11,442 bases of DNA from Burkholderiales bacterium (lineage in GTDB: Bacteria > Pseudomonadota > Gammaproteobacteria > Burkholderiales > Casimicrobiaceae), in the NCBI GenBank assembly GCA_025354075.1, contig JANXNO010000515.1, forward strand, positions 1-11,442. Direction: 5' to 3'. Both the position numbers and the translations under genes were made by a program. Positions 1-7,032 of the stretch are shown here, one piece after another. Each line of letters opens with the position of its first letter. Position 1 is the first letter of the stretch. The notes beneath the pieces are model-generated. The model saw nothing but the letters and a program-made list of their open reading frames with translations. It did not search any database and had not been told where the DNA came from.

Positions 1-455
1 CTCTCACGAATCACCCCCCCACTCCCCTCCGTAAACCCCGGACAAAAGAAGTGTTTCGTCAGCGGCAAGCGCTGATGCTGCGACGGCATGCCGTGAATCT
101 CGTCTACCCATGCTTCTGCGCTGAGATATTCAAGGTTGATCCAGATCGGTTTGGGCTGGCGCGCTGCCATCGCTTCCACGAAGTTGGCAGGCGGGTCGCA
201 GGCGAAGGCTTCGATTACGACTTCACGGGGGTTGAGCAAGTTCGACGCGCTCCACGCGACGACTTCGACGCTTAGTAAAGATTGCCGCGCCAAACTCGGC
301 TCAATCTCCGGCGCGATCACCCGAAACGCACCCAGATCGTCAACGATCAGGCGGACTTCGCAGCCGTGTTCTGCGACCAACTGCCGCGCCAGACGCCAGC
401 AGACGCCGATGTCGCCGTAGTTGTCGATGACCTGACAAAAGAGGTCAATATGCAT
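1..455 (-). CDS. earP: EF-P arginine rhamnosyltransferase EarP, N-terminal part (cut by window edge)
   Basis: The reverse strand from the ATG at 455 reads open to the left edge (151 codons plus 2 bases), so the C-terminal half or more is outside; the family is about 370-380 residues. The protein opens with IDLFCQVIDNYGDIGVCWR, the typical EarP start (formerly DUF2331). D11 and D15 in the DNYGD stretch match the two essential N-terminal aspartates of the characterised enzymes. Other family marks are IEAFACDPP (residues 81-89), IWINLEYLSAE (104-114) and FFCPGF (136-141). EarP is a cytosolic GT-B glycosyltransferase that moves rhamnose from dTDP-rhamnose onto the conserved arginine of elongation factor P, which activates EF-P for rescue of ribosomes at polyproline. 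efp usually lies beside earP and may be just outside on the left. An in-frame TAA lies upstream at 504-506 and no better start was found; the ribosome binding site is weak. Family identity is strong; the missing C-terminus cannot be judged. Confidence 0.93.
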   Translation of the reverse strand, partial: MHIDLFCQVIDNYGDIGVCWRLARQLVAEHGCEVRLIVDDLGAFRVIAPEIEPSLARQSLLSVEVVAWSASNLLNPREVVIEAFACDPPANFVEAMAARQPKPIWINLEYLSAEAWVDEIHGMPSQHQRLPLTKHFFCPGFTEGSGGVIRE

Positions 456-518
456 CAGCGGCTTTATCGTGAAAGCGCCGTCGCATTGGGGCTGAACGTT
501 GAATTAGCCTCAAGTCGA

Positions 519-576
519 CTTTCAATAGAATGCCTATCTACGCCCATATTGAAAGAGGGTTTCAACAAAAAGTTGA
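519..576. other. Cluster of three overlapping inverted repeats between tal and earP
   Basis: The 151-bp gap between the tal stop and the earP start holds three dyads. CTTTCAATA (519-527) pairs perfectly with TATTGAAAG (547-555). TTGAAA (549-554) pairs with TTTCAA (560-565). TCAAC (562-566) pairs with GTTGA (572-576) across an A5 loop. Neighbouring dyads share bases, so in RNA the folds would compete. On the minus strand the last pair is the first met after the tal stop and could be a weak terminator, but it lacks a GC-rich stem. The 9-bp dyad could instead be a protein-binding site before earP. The role is unknown. Confidence 0.4.
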
Positions 577-606
577 TCTGAACGATAAACGCTTCAAAGC
601 AAAAAA

Positions 607-1536
607 TCACGCCGCAATCAGCGCTTCCAGCTTGGCCGAATCCACGGCAAACGCGCGAATGCCTTCGGCCAATTTCTCTGTCGCCATCGCGTCATTGTTG
701 AATGCGTAACGGAACGCCGGTTCCGACACGTCGAGCTTGATGGGCGCTATTGCGGCCTTCGTAGCCGGGATCAGTCTGCGCTCGACGGGCTCGTTCATGC
801 CCTGCAACGTATTGAGCAAATCCGGCGAAATAGTCAGCAAATCGCAGCCGGCCAGCGCCAGAATTTCACCGACATTGCGGAAGCTCGCGCCCATCACTTC
901 GGTCTTGTAGCCGTAGTGCTTGTAGTACGCATAGATGTAGCGCACCGACTGCACGCCGGGGTCGTCCTCGGGCGCGAAATCCTTGCCATCGCGCTTCTTG
1001 TACCAGTCCATGATGCGGCCCACGAACGGCGAAATCAGCGTGATGTTGCCCTCGGCGCAGGCGGCCGCCTGAATCGGGCTGAACAGCAGCGTCAGGTTGC
1101 AACGAATGCCTTCTTTTTCGAGCACGGTCGCGGCGACGATGCCCTCCCAGGTCGAGGCGATCTTGATCAGCACGCGGTCACGCGAAATACCCGCTGCTTC
1201 GTACAACGCGATCAGGTCATGCGCCTTGGCAATGGTTGCTTTGGTGTCGAACGATAGCCGCGCGTCAACCTCAGTGGACACGCGGCCGGGCACAATTTTC
1301 AGAATCTCCATGCCAAAGCGAACCAGGACCCGGTCCGCAACGAATCCTGCGGCCTGTCCGCGATGCTGGGCTACCGTTTCAGTGAACAGCGGCTTGTAAG
1401 CGTCCTGCTGCACGGCCTTCAAAATCAGCGACGGATTGGTCGTCGCGTCGCGGGGTGCGTAGGCACGCATGGCATTGAAATCGCCGGTGTCGGCGACGAC
1501 CGTGGTGAATTGTTTGAGCTGGTCGAGAGTGTTCAT
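607..1536 (-). CDS. tal: Transaldolase
   Basis: Cytosolic transaldolase of the non-oxidative pentose phosphate pathway. It transfers a dihydroxyacetone unit from sedoheptulose 7-phosphate to glyceraldehyde 3-phosphate, giving erythrose 4-phosphate and fructose 6-phosphate. At 309 residues it matches the TalA/TalB-type subfamily (E. coli TalB 317). Visible motifs are [10 protein letters not shown] with catalytic D16, [12 protein letters not shown] with N34, the Schiff-base lysine K125 in [13 protein letters not shown], and [12 protein letters not shown] (146-157) plus [12 protein letters not shown]. The ATG at 1536 was chosen because it matches the usual family N-terminus, although no clear ribosome binding site precedes it. 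An in-frame ATG at 1572, adding 12 residues, has an AAAGG five bases upstream and is a real alternative. The gene diverges from zwf across a region with two inverted repeats; tal is a known HexR target in some proteobacteria, so shared control with zwf is likely. Confidence 0.95.
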   Translation of the reverse strand: MNTLDQLKQFTTVVADTGDFNAMRAYAPRDATTNPSLILKAVQQDAYKPLFTETVAQHRGQAAGFVADRVLVRFGMEILKIVPGRVSTEVDARLSFDTKATIAKAHDLIALYEAAGISRDRVLIKIASTWEGIVAATVLEKEGIRCNLTLLFSPIQAAACAEGNITLISPFVGRIMDWYKKRDGKDFAPEDDPGVQSVRYIYAYYKHYGYKTEVMGASFRNVGEILALAGCDLLTISPDLLNTLQGMNEPVERRLIPATKAAIAPIKLDVSEPAFRYAFNNDAMATEKLAEGIRAFAVDSAKLEALIAA

Positions 1537-1592
1537 TGTGCGATACCGGGCAAGAGCGGCGAGTGCTCGCATTGTCGCCTTTTGCCTTGCTT

Positions 1593-1608
1593 GTAGTCTT
1601 GTAACTAC
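1593..1608. promoter_or_regulatory. Inverted repeat in the tal/zwf divergent region, candidate HexR operator
   Basis: GTAGT (1593-1597) and ACTAC (1604-1608) form a perfect 5-bp dyad with a 6-base spacer. The half-sites resemble those of published HexR boxes (TGTARTWWWAYTACA), but the spacer is longer than in that consensus and the outermost base pair is missing. The site lies between the two divergent genes, and hexR is encoded directly downstream of zwf. Assignment to HexR is inferred from position and half-site likeness. Confidence 0.5.
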
Positions 1609-1610
1609 GG

Positions 1611-1629
1611 CTTGTTGTTTTGCTACAAG
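1611..1629. promoter_or_regulatory. Second inverted repeat before zwf, candidate HexR operator
   Basis: CTTGT (1611-1615) pairs with ACAAG (1625-1629), and the inner TTGT (1615-1618) also pairs with ACAA (1625-1628) over a 6-base spacer. The TTGT...ACAA pattern recalls the Pseudomonas HexR site TTGT-N7/8-ACAA, though neither spacing fits exactly. CTACAA at 1623-1628 is the reverse complement of TTGTAG at 1591-1596, so this repeat and the previous one also form a larger dyad. It overlaps the suggested zwf promoter, which would suit repression. Confidence 0.42.
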
Positions 1630-1640
1630 GCTGGTATGGT
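1612..1640 (+). promoter_or_regulatory. Possible zwf promoter
   Basis: TTGTTG (1612-1617), a 17-base spacer and TATGGT (1635-1640) give a weak sigma70-like promoter (3/6 and 4/6 to consensus). The predicted start would fall at or next to the zwf ATG at 1647, leaving almost no 5' leader, which agrees with the absence of a well-placed ribosome binding site. This is weak evidence on its own. Confidence 0.3.
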
Positions 1641-1646
1641 TCAGTC

Positions 1647-3122
1647 ATGGAAAGCAATTTTGATCTTGTAATTTTCGGCGGCACCGGTGATCTGGCGCTG
1701 CGCAAACTGTATCCCGCCCTGTTTCTCGCTGACTGCGATGGCCGCCTGCATCCGCAGGGCCGCATCATCGCCGCCGCCCGGCAGGCGCTGGACGCTGGTG
1801 CATTTCGCGCCAAAGTGGCCGAGGCCTTACAGCGCTTTGTGCCTAAAGTCACCGGCGGGACGGCCGCTGCACAGACGGCGCGCGAAGCGTGTATGAGCCG
1901 GTTTCTTGATCGGCTCACATACTTCTCGCTCGACGTGAATGATGGGGCGCAGTTTCAGGCATTGAAAAAATCGCTCGACGAGCGAGATAGTCAGACCATC
2001 TTTTATCTGTCGGTCGGGCCTGCTTTATTCACCGCCATCATTAACGGACTCAAGTACGCAGGTCTCAACACCGCCGAGACGCGAATCGTGCTCGAAAAAC
2101 CGCTCGGTCACGACCTCGCGTCGTCGCGCGAAATCAACGCGCTGGTGCTCAACGCATTTTCAGATTCACAGGTCTATCGCATCGATCACTACCTCGGCAA
2201 AGAGACGGTGCAAAACCTGCTCGCCTTGCGCTTTGGCAACACGCTGCTGGAGCCGTTGTGGAACCGAACCTGGGTGCGCGATGTGCAGATCACTATCGCC
2301 GAAACGGTGGGCGTGGAAACGCGCGGCGAGTTCTACGATGGCACCGGTGCCTTCCGCGACATGGTGCAAAACCACCTGTTGAATCTGCTGTGTATCACTG
2401 CGATGGAGCCACCGTCCAGTCACGACCCGAATTCCGTTCGCGACGAAAAACTGCGCGTACTTCGTTCGTTAAAACCGTGGTCGCAAGACACACTGCGAGA
2501 AAACATTGTGCGCGGCCAATATCGCGCGGGCAGCATGGCCGGCATGCCCGCTGCGGCCTATGTGTCTGAGGAGGGTGTCGCAACCGGCTCATCGACCGAG
2601 ACCTACGTCGCGTTGCGCACAGAAATCCTCAACTGGCGCTGGGCTGGCGTGCCGTTCTACCTGCGCACCGGTAAGCGCATGACAGAGCGTAAAGCCGAGG
2701 TGGTGATTAGTTTCAAGTCACCGCCACATTCGATTTTTGACAGCCCTCTCGCTCCCAATCGGCTGGTCATCACGCTGCAGCCTGAGGAAAACGTTCGCCT
2801 GTACACGATGGCCAAGGCACCCGGCGACGGGATGCGCTTGCGCGAAGTGCATCTCGATCTCGATTTCAAGGAATTTTTTCTCGAGCGCAGACAGGATGCC
2901 TACGAGCGACTACTGCTCGACGTGTTGCGCGGCAATGCGACGCTCTTTATGCGCCGTGACGAAGCCGACGAGGCTTGGCGCTGGTGCCAGCCCGTGCTTG
3001 ACGGCTGGGCGCAGGACGGTACACCGCCGCTGAGCTATGCGGCTGGAAGCTGGGGGCCTGCCGCTTCCAGCAGATTGACTGCGATGGCAGGCACGGCGTG
3101 GCATGAAGAACTCGGCATCTAA
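1647..3122 (+). CDS. zwf: Glucose-6-phosphate 1-dehydrogenase
   Basis: Cytosolic NADP(H)-linked enzyme that oxidises glucose 6-phosphate to 6-phosphogluconolactone, the entry step to the oxidative pentose phosphate and Entner-Doudoroff routes. The 491 residues equal the usual family length. The N-terminal Rossmann motif is FGGTGDLALRKL (10-21). EKPLGHD (150-156) carries the conserved substrate/cofactor lysine. RIDHYLGKE (178-186) is the diagnostic active-site signature, and QNHLLN (241-246) carries the expected general-base histidine H243. The C-terminal half (ETYVALRTEILNWRW, FYLRTGKRM) is typical of the beta-sheet domain. The ATG at 1647 was taken because MESNFDLVIFGGTGDLA fits the family start; an in-frame TTG at 1620 would add nine unlikely residues. 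It appears to form an operon with hexR, 26 bases downstream. No pgl or edd is seen in the window. Confidence 0.96.
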   Translation: MESNFDLVIFGGTGDLALRKLYPALFLADCDGRLHPQGRIIAAARQALDAGAFRAKVAEALQRFVPKVTGGTAAAQTAREACMSRFLDRLTYFSLDVNDGAQFQALKKSLDERDSQTIFYLSVGPALFTAIINGLKYAGLNTAETRIVLEKPLGHDLASSREINALVLNAFSDSQVYRIDHYLGKETVQNLLALRFGNTLLEPLWNRTWVRDVQITIAETVGVETRGEFYDGTGAFRDMVQNHLLNLLCITAMEPPSSHDPNSVRDEKLRVLRSLKPWSQDTLRENIVRGQYRAGSMAGMPAAAYVSEEGVATGSSTETYVALRTEILNWRWAGVPFYLRTGKRMTERKAEVVISFKSPPHSIFDSPLAPNRLVITLQPEENVRLYTMAKAPGDGMRLREVHLDLDFKEFFLERRQDAYERLLLDVLRGNATLFMRRDEADEAWRWCQPVLDGWAQDGTPPLSYAAGSWGPAASSRLTAMAGTAWHEELGI

Positions 3123-3135
3123 GAAAAGAATTATC

Positions 3136-3140
3136 GGAGG
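3136..3140 (+). promoter_or_regulatory. Strong ribosome binding site of hexR
   Basis: GGAGG ends eight bases before the ATG at 3149. It decides this start over the in-frame ATG at 3167. It is the best Shine-Dalgarno in the window and lies within the short zwf-hexR gap, which supports translation of hexR from a zwf-hexR transcript. Confidence 0.8.
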
Positions 3141-3148
3141 ACTTTGTA

Positions 3149-4093
3149 ATGGTGGCGTTATCAACAATGACGGATGCCGTGACCAGCGAACCCGGTAATC
3201 CGGATGCGCTGGTCTCGCGCATCACCGCTGTGCGTTTGAGCTTGCGGCCCAGTGAGCAGCGCGTAGCGGCCTACGTACTGGGGCAGCCTAATCGGGTTGC
3301 GCACATGGCCATCGCCGAGTTGGCAGAAGCAGTGGGAGTTACCGACCCGACTATCGCACGTTTTTGCCAGGCGTTGGGCTTCACGGGCTACAAGGCATTC
3401 AAAGTCGCGCTGGCAAAGAGTCTGGCCACGGGCGTGCCCTACGTTCACACCGATGTGTCGGCGCAGGATTCGTGTGCTGACGTGATCGCCAAAGTGTTTG
3501 ATCGATCAATTGCAACGCTCATTGCGATGCGCAATCAGGTTGATCCCAAGTTGTTCGAACGCGCAGCCGACGCCATCACGCGCGCCCGTCGTGTTGAGTT
3601 TTACGGCGTCGGCAATTCCGGCGTTGTGGCGATGGATGCGCAGCACAAATTCTTTCTGCTTGGCATGCATACGGTGGCCTACAACGACCCACACTGGCAG
3701 GTTCAGTCGGCGGTGTTGCTGACGCCGGAGGATGTCGTTGTCGCGATATCGCGGACGGGTCGCACTCGCGACATGATACAAACGTGCGACCTGGCACAAC
3801 GTGCGGGTGCGACCGTGATTGCCATCACCGAAAGAGCTTCCCAGCTCGCAAAAATTGCCGATATTTCGCTTGCCGTGGACGTCGATGAAGATCCGGATGT
3901 GTACTCACCGATGGTCGGGCGTTTGGCGCAGCTGGCGCTCATCGACGCGCTGGCTGTGGCCGTAGCGCTCAAGCGCGGCCCGGAACTGCAGAAGACGCTG
4001 CGCAAGGCCAAAGACACGTTGGTCGCCAAGCGCGAGAAAGAGGGCGACATGTTGACGCCGCTGACCTTGGCGGCACGCAGCCGCTGGTTTTGA
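3149..4093 (+). CDS. hexR: HexR, RpiR-family transcriptional regulator of central carbon metabolism
   Basis: A 314-residue two-domain regulator. Residues about 18-95 form the RpiR helix-turn-helix domain, with LRPSEQRVAAYVLG and the recognition-helix region VTDPTIARFCQALGFTGYKAFK. Residues about 130-275 form an SIS (phosphosugar-binding) domain, with FYGVGNSGVVAMDAQHKF and VVAISRTGRTRDMI. S157 and S201 sit where HexR proteins place the two serines that contact KDPG (2-keto-3-deoxy-6-phosphogluconate). In Pseudomonas, HexR represses zwf, edd and related genes and releases DNA when KDPG binds. Linkage to zwf and divergent tal argues for HexR rather than another RpiR member. The likely targets are the dyads at 1593-1629, which would make the zwf-hexR operon autoregulated. 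Whether it activates or represses here cannot be read from the sequence. Confidence 0.9.
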   Translation: MVALSTMTDAVTSEPGNPDALVSRITAVRLSLRPSEQRVAAYVLGQPNRVAHMAIAELAEAVGVTDPTIARFCQALGFTGYKAFKVALAKSLATGVPYVHTDVSAQDSCADVIAKVFDRSIATLIAMRNQVDPKLFERAADAITRARRVEFYGVGNSGVVAMDAQHKFFLLGMHTVAYNDPHWQVQSAVLLTPEDVVVAISRTGRTRDMIQTCDLAQRAGATVIAITERASQLAKIADISLAVDVDEDPDVYSPMVGRLAQLALIDALAVAVALKRGPELQKTLRKAKDTLVAKREKEGDMLTPLTLAARSRWF

Positions 4094-4157
4094 CGGTGTC
4101 GCGGTTGCGTAGCTCTTCTACAGCGGGGGCCTATCTTTTGCCGCTAAACTTCGAACC

Positions 4158-5006
4158 ATGAACGAGCCTGCACAAGAATCCGCCCGCGACCTCTCGCCAC
4201 GCGCCAGCACCATGCGCGAACGCCGTGCGGCCATGAAGGTCAAGCTGCGCAGGCGCGGCATGTTTGCGCTGCCCAGTATGTTCACGCTAGGCTGCCTGTT
4301 CTTCGGTTTTTTCGGCATTATTCAGGCAATGAATTTGCGATTTGACTACGCCGCTACGTGCGTGTTCGTCGCGATGGTGCTCGACAGCCTGGATGGTCGG
4401 GTGGCGCGCATGACGAAGACGCAAACGGCGTTCGGTGCCGAGCTGGACAGCCTTGCAGATATGGTGAGTTTTGGTGCCGCGCCTGCGCTCATCGTGTACG
4501 AATGGTCGCTGAGTTCGTTGCCCAGTCCGCGCATTGCGTTGGCGGGTGCATTTATTTATGCAGCGTGTGCGGCATTGCGATTAGCGCGTTTCAACGTACA
4601 GATTGATGTGGTGGATAAACGATTTTTCAACGGACTTCCGAGTCCCGCAGCTGCCGCAGTTGTCGCTGGCTTTGTGCTGCTGATGGATGATCTCGATATC
4701 GAAGGCGTTGACGTCGCATGGTGGGCGTTCGCCATTACGCTCGTTTCAGGCATTTCGATGGTGACAACAGCACAATTTTTCAGTTTCAAGGCGATGAGCC
4801 GGCGGGCGATTTCGTTCACGGCGCTGGCTATGTTTGCGGTTGGTTTTGGCTTTATGCTGGTTGACCCACCGAAAGTAATTTTTGCCGTCTGCCTCGCGTA
4901 TTTGGTGTCAGGCTACGTGGTCTGGTTGTGGCGTGCCATTAAGCGACCCGCGGCCCCGGCAGATGAGGTCGCCACCTCTGTCGACGGCATACCGCCAGCT
5001 TGGTGA
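4158..5006 (+). CDS. pssA: CDP-diacylglycerol-serine O-phosphatidyltransferase
   Basis: Integral membrane enzyme that makes phosphatidylserine from CDP-diacylglycerol and L-serine, the precursor of phosphatidylethanolamine. The CDP-alcohol phosphotransferase signature is complete: D76, D79-G80, A83-R84, G93, D97 and D101 in the pattern DxxDGxxARx8GxxxDxxxD. The 282 residues hold an Arg/Lys-rich cytoplasmic N-terminus (about 18-34) followed by a series of hydrophobic segments, among them about 38-58, 62-77, 120-140, 160-177, 183-205, 212-232 and 235-255. It belongs to the membrane (type II) class. The start at 4158 has no clear Shine-Dalgarno; ATGs at 4212 and 4233 are alternatives that leave the catalytic domain intact. 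It starts 64 bases after hexR with no visible terminator between them, so read-through is possible. In betaproteobacteria pssA is often next to psd and leuA; here leuA follows but psd is not in the window. Confidence 0.93.
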   Translation: MNEPAQESARDLSPRASTMRERRAAMKVKLRRRGMFALPSMFTLGCLFFGFFGIIQAMNLRFDYAATCVFVAMVLDSLDGRVARMTKTQTAFGAELDSLADMVSFGAAPALIVYEWSLSSLPSPRIALAGAFIYAACAALRLARFNVQIDVVDKRFFNGLPSPAAAAVVAGFVLLMDDLDIEGVDVAWWAFAITLVSGISMVTTAQFFSFKAMSRRAISFTALAMFAVGFGFMLVDPPKVIFAVCLAYLVSGYVVWLWRAIKRPAAPADEVATSVDGIPPAW

Positions 5007-5007
5007 C

Positions 5008-5036
5008 TTGAATAGTTAGGGCGGCTGGGCTATAGT
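5008..5036 (+). promoter_or_regulatory. Sigma70-like promoter of the leu leader / leuA unit
   Basis: TTGAAT (5008-5013, four of six to the -35 consensus), a 17-base spacer and TATAGT (5031-5036, five of six to the -10 consensus) start two bases after the pssA stop. Seven bases past the -10 box is the A of the ATG at 5043, so transcription is predicted to begin on or within a base of that start codon. It is the best promoter match I found in the window. Confidence 0.65.
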
Positions 5037-5042
5037 TCGAGT

Positions 5043-5150
5043 ATGCAATCGCACTTCCAGCAATTCGCCGCCACCGCATCGCAGAGCCTTATTGGCTCGC
5101 TGCTGTCGCTCGGCCTGTCGCTGACGCTGCTGCGCACCCAGCGCAAATAA
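5043..5150 (+). CDS. Putative leaderless leucine-rich leader peptide (leuL-like) upstream of leuA
   Basis: A 35-codon ORF lies between pssA and leuA. It begins with MQSHFQQFAATASQS, runs through IGSLLSLGLSLTLL (17-30) and ends RTQRK. Eight residues are leucine, seven of them within positions 20-30, mostly CTG. The predicted transcription start coincides with its ATG, leaving no room for a ribosome binding site, so it would be translated as a leaderless mRNA. Leaderless leader peptides are known before amino-acid genes in other bacteria (trpL in Sinorhizobium, a leuA leader in Corynebacterium). The natural reading is that ribosome progress over the Leu codons senses leucyl-tRNA and affects leuA 105 bases downstream. 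Against this, the leucines alternate with Ser, Gly and Thr rather than forming a pure run, and no classic U-tailed terminator follows. It could instead be a small hydrophobic membrane peptide. Conservation was not tested. Confidence 0.5.
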   Translation: MQSHFQQFAATASQSLIGSLLSLGLSLTLLRTQRK

Positions 5151-5177
5151 ATTTCCCCACTCCCATCCGTTGCGCCA

Positions 5178-5204
5178 CGTCCTCTCCCTGAAAACAGGGC
5201 GACG
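5178..5204 (+). promoter_or_regulatory. Hairpin in the leuA 5' region
   Basis: CCCTG (5186-5190) and CAGGG (5195-5199) close an AAAA loop, and CGTC (5178-5181) can extend the stem with GACG (5201-5204) across an internal loop. It lies between the leucine-rich ORF and leuA. No U-run follows, so it is not a standard intrinsic terminator. It may be the downstream element of an attenuation or Rho-dependent switch; this is inference. Confidence 0.4.
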
Positions 5205-5254
5205 CTGCTGCATTCTCCTATCCTGATCTTCGCCTTCGATACTGTGAGTCCATC

Positions 5255-6967
5255 ATGCCCATGTTGAAACAACCCCATCAGAAATACGCGGCGTTCACAC
5301 CCCTGGCGTTGCCAGACCGCACGTGGCCGAACAACACGATCACCAAAGCCCCGGTGTGGCTTGCCACGGATCTGCGCGACGGTAATCAAGCGTTAATCGA
5401 GCCGATGAATGTGGAGCGCAAAAAGAAGATGTTCGCGCTGAATGTGCGCGTCGGTATCAAGGAAATCGAAGTGGGATTTCCATCGGCTTCGCAGACTGAC
5501 TTTGACTTCGTACGACATTTGATTGAAGACCGTCAAATTCCTGATGATGTTTGGATTCAGGTGCTCTCACCCTCGCGCGCTGAGTTTATTGAGCGCACGT
5601 TTGAGGCGTTGAAAGGCGCGAAACGCGCGATCTTTCACCTGTATCACGCGACGGCACCGGTAATGCGAAACGTGGTTTTCGGATTGACCCAGGATCAAGT
5701 GGTTAAAGAACTCACCATTCCGCACGTACGTCAAGTCAGGGAGCTTATGGCGAAATATCCCGAGACGCAGTGGCGGTTTGAGTTTTCGCCGGAAATGTTC
5801 TCCAACACTGAGATCGAATTCGCCAAACGTGTCGTTGACACTGTCGTTGAAGTGTACGGCGCGACGCCGCAAAACAAGGTCATCATCAATCTGCCGACCA
5901 CGGTCGAAAACGCAACGCCAAATTGTTACGCCGACCAGATCGAATGGATGCATCGCAATGTCGCCAAGCGTGATTGCATCCTGATTTCTTTGCATCCACA
6001 CAATGATCGTGGCACGGGCACGGCAGCAGCGGAACTCGCTTTGATGGCAGGCGCGGATCGCGTGGAAGGTTGCCTCTTCGGCAGCGGCGAGCGCACCGGC
6101 AACGTCGACATCGTGAACCTCGCGTTGAACATGTACTCGCAAGGCGTGCATCCAAATCTTGATTTCAGCGACATTGATGAGATCAAAAAAATCGTCGAAT
6201 ACTGCAACCAGATTCCCGTGCATCCACGTCATCCGTATGCGGGTGACCTCGTGTACACCAGTTTCTCCGGTTCGCATCAGGACGCGATCAAAAAGGCATT
6301 CGCCGCGCGCGATGCCAACAAGACGGCGATTTGGGACATGCCGTATTTGCCCATCGATCCGATGGATGTCGGCCGCAGCTACGAGGCTGTGATCCGCGTC
6401 AATTCGCAGTCAGGCAAGGGCGGCATCAGCTATCTTCTGCAAAGCGAATACGGCGTAGATCTGCCACGGCGCATGCAGATTGAGTTCTCGCAAGTCGTGC
6501 AGCAGGTGATGGATACGTCGGGCAAGGAGATGACGGCGGACGACATCTGGAACGTGTTCGATTCGGAATACGTGAGCCGTGGCGCGCCGTACAAATATGT
6601 CGGGCACAAACTGGCCGAAGATTCGTCACGTCCGGATGCGGTCGAGGTTCATGCCGAGGTCGTGATTGATGGCGACGTACACAAAGCCAAAGGCATGGGC
6701 AACGGGCCTATCGACGCCTTTGTGGCCGCCATCGCAAGTGAACTCCACGCGCCAGTCAAAGTGATGGACTACCACGAGCACGCCATTGGCCAGGGTGCCA
6801 ACGCCACCGCCATCACCTACATCGAAATGCGCGTAGGTGACGGGCCAACATTGCACGGCGTGGGCATGGACAGCAACATCGTTACCGCATCGTTCAAAGC
6901 GATTTTGAGCGGACTGAATCGCGATGCGGCTCGGGTGAGCGCTTCGGCAGCGGCAACTTTGAAGTAA
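5255..6967 (+). CDS. leuA: 2-isopropylmalate synthase, long form
   Basis: Committed step of leucine synthesis: condenses acetyl-CoA with 2-ketoisovalerate to 2-isopropylmalate. The 570 residues show the long-form (fungal/mycobacterial-like) type. It starts with [18 protein letters not shown]. The TIM-barrel catalytic domain carries DLRDGNQ (39-45; R41 and D42), metal-binding HPHNDRGTG (247-255; H247, H249) and [10 protein letters not shown] (276-285). The C-terminal LeuA allosteric domain (about 440-560) carries [11 protein letters not shown] (482-492) and is the site of leucine feedback in this family. ATG 5255 is preceded only by a weak GTGAG; ATG 5261 is a close alternative. It follows pssA and the leucine-rich small ORF, and a strong hairpin follows it at 6999, so it is probably transcribed from the promoter at 5008 as leader plus leuA. 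Many betaproteobacteria carry the shorter, roughly 510-residue LeuA next to pssA (recalled), so the long form at this locus is notable. Confidence 0.95.
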   Translation: MPMLKQPHQKYAAFTPLALPDRTWPNNTITKAPVWLATDLRDGNQALIEPMNVERKKKMFALNVRVGIKEIEVGFPSASQTDFDFVRHLIEDRQIPDDVWIQVLSPSRAEFIERTFEALKGAKRAIFHLYHATAPVMRNVVFGLTQDQVVKELTIPHVRQVRELMAKYPETQWRFEFSPEMFSNTEIEFAKRVVDTVVEVYGATPQNKVIINLPTTVENATPNCYADQIEWMHRNVAKRDCILISLHPHNDRGTGTAAAELALMAGADRVEGCLFGSGERTGNVDIVNLALNMYSQGVHPNLDFSDIDEIKKIVEYCNQIPVHPRHPYAGDLVYTSFSGSHQDAIKKAFAARDANKTAIWDMPYLPIDPMDVGRSYEAVIRVNSQSGKGGISYLLQSEYGVDLPRRMQIEFSQVVQQVMDTSGKEMTADDIWNVFDSEYVSRGAPYKYVGHKLAEDSSRPDAVEVHAEVVIDGDVHKAKGMGNGPIDAFVAAIASELHAPVKVMDYHEHAIGQGANATAITYIEMRVGDGPTLHGVGMDSNIVTASFKAILSGLNRDAARVSASAAATLK

Positions 6968-6998
6968 TCCGGCGATTCGATCTTTCGGGACGACGACG

Positions 6999-7020
6999 AC
7001 GGGGCTTGCGAGCCCCGTTT
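6999..7020 (+). terminator. Intrinsic terminator of leuA
   Basis: ACGGGGCT (6999-7006) and AGCCCCGT (7011-7018) form a perfect 8-bp GC-rich stem with a TGCG loop, ending in a short TTT. It begins 32 bases after the leuA stop. The U-tract is short, so termination may be partial. The next gene starts only 14 bases after the stem. Confidence 0.75.
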
Positions 7021-7032
7021 ACACTTCAGCGC

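Noticed and set aside
51..581. Overlapping plus-strand ORFs at the left end
   Set aside because: They are antisense to earP, whose minus-strand translation is clearly a real protein family; the part past 455 falls in the intergenic region without support.
1379..1918. 179-codon minus-strand ORF spanning the tal/zwf divergence
   Set aside because: It overlaps two certain genes and the control region between them, and its composition (Ser/Arg/Ala) is that of a shadow frame.
4109..4121. GTAG-N5-CTAC dyad after hexR, considered as a HexR operator or terminator
   Set aside because: Only four base pairs, no T-run, and spacing unlike the other candidate operators; expected by chance.
5131..5145. 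TGCGC/GCGCA hairpin at the end of the leucine-rich ORF as an intrinsic terminator
   Set aside because: The 5-bp stem is followed by AATAAATTTCCCC rather than a T-run, so it is not a standard terminator; kept only as a possible switch element.
5567..6277. 236-codon ORF antisense to leuA
   Set aside because: Its translation resembles no family, is rich in Arg/His/Val as expected for the complement of GC-rich codons, and leuA on the other strand is certain along its whole length.
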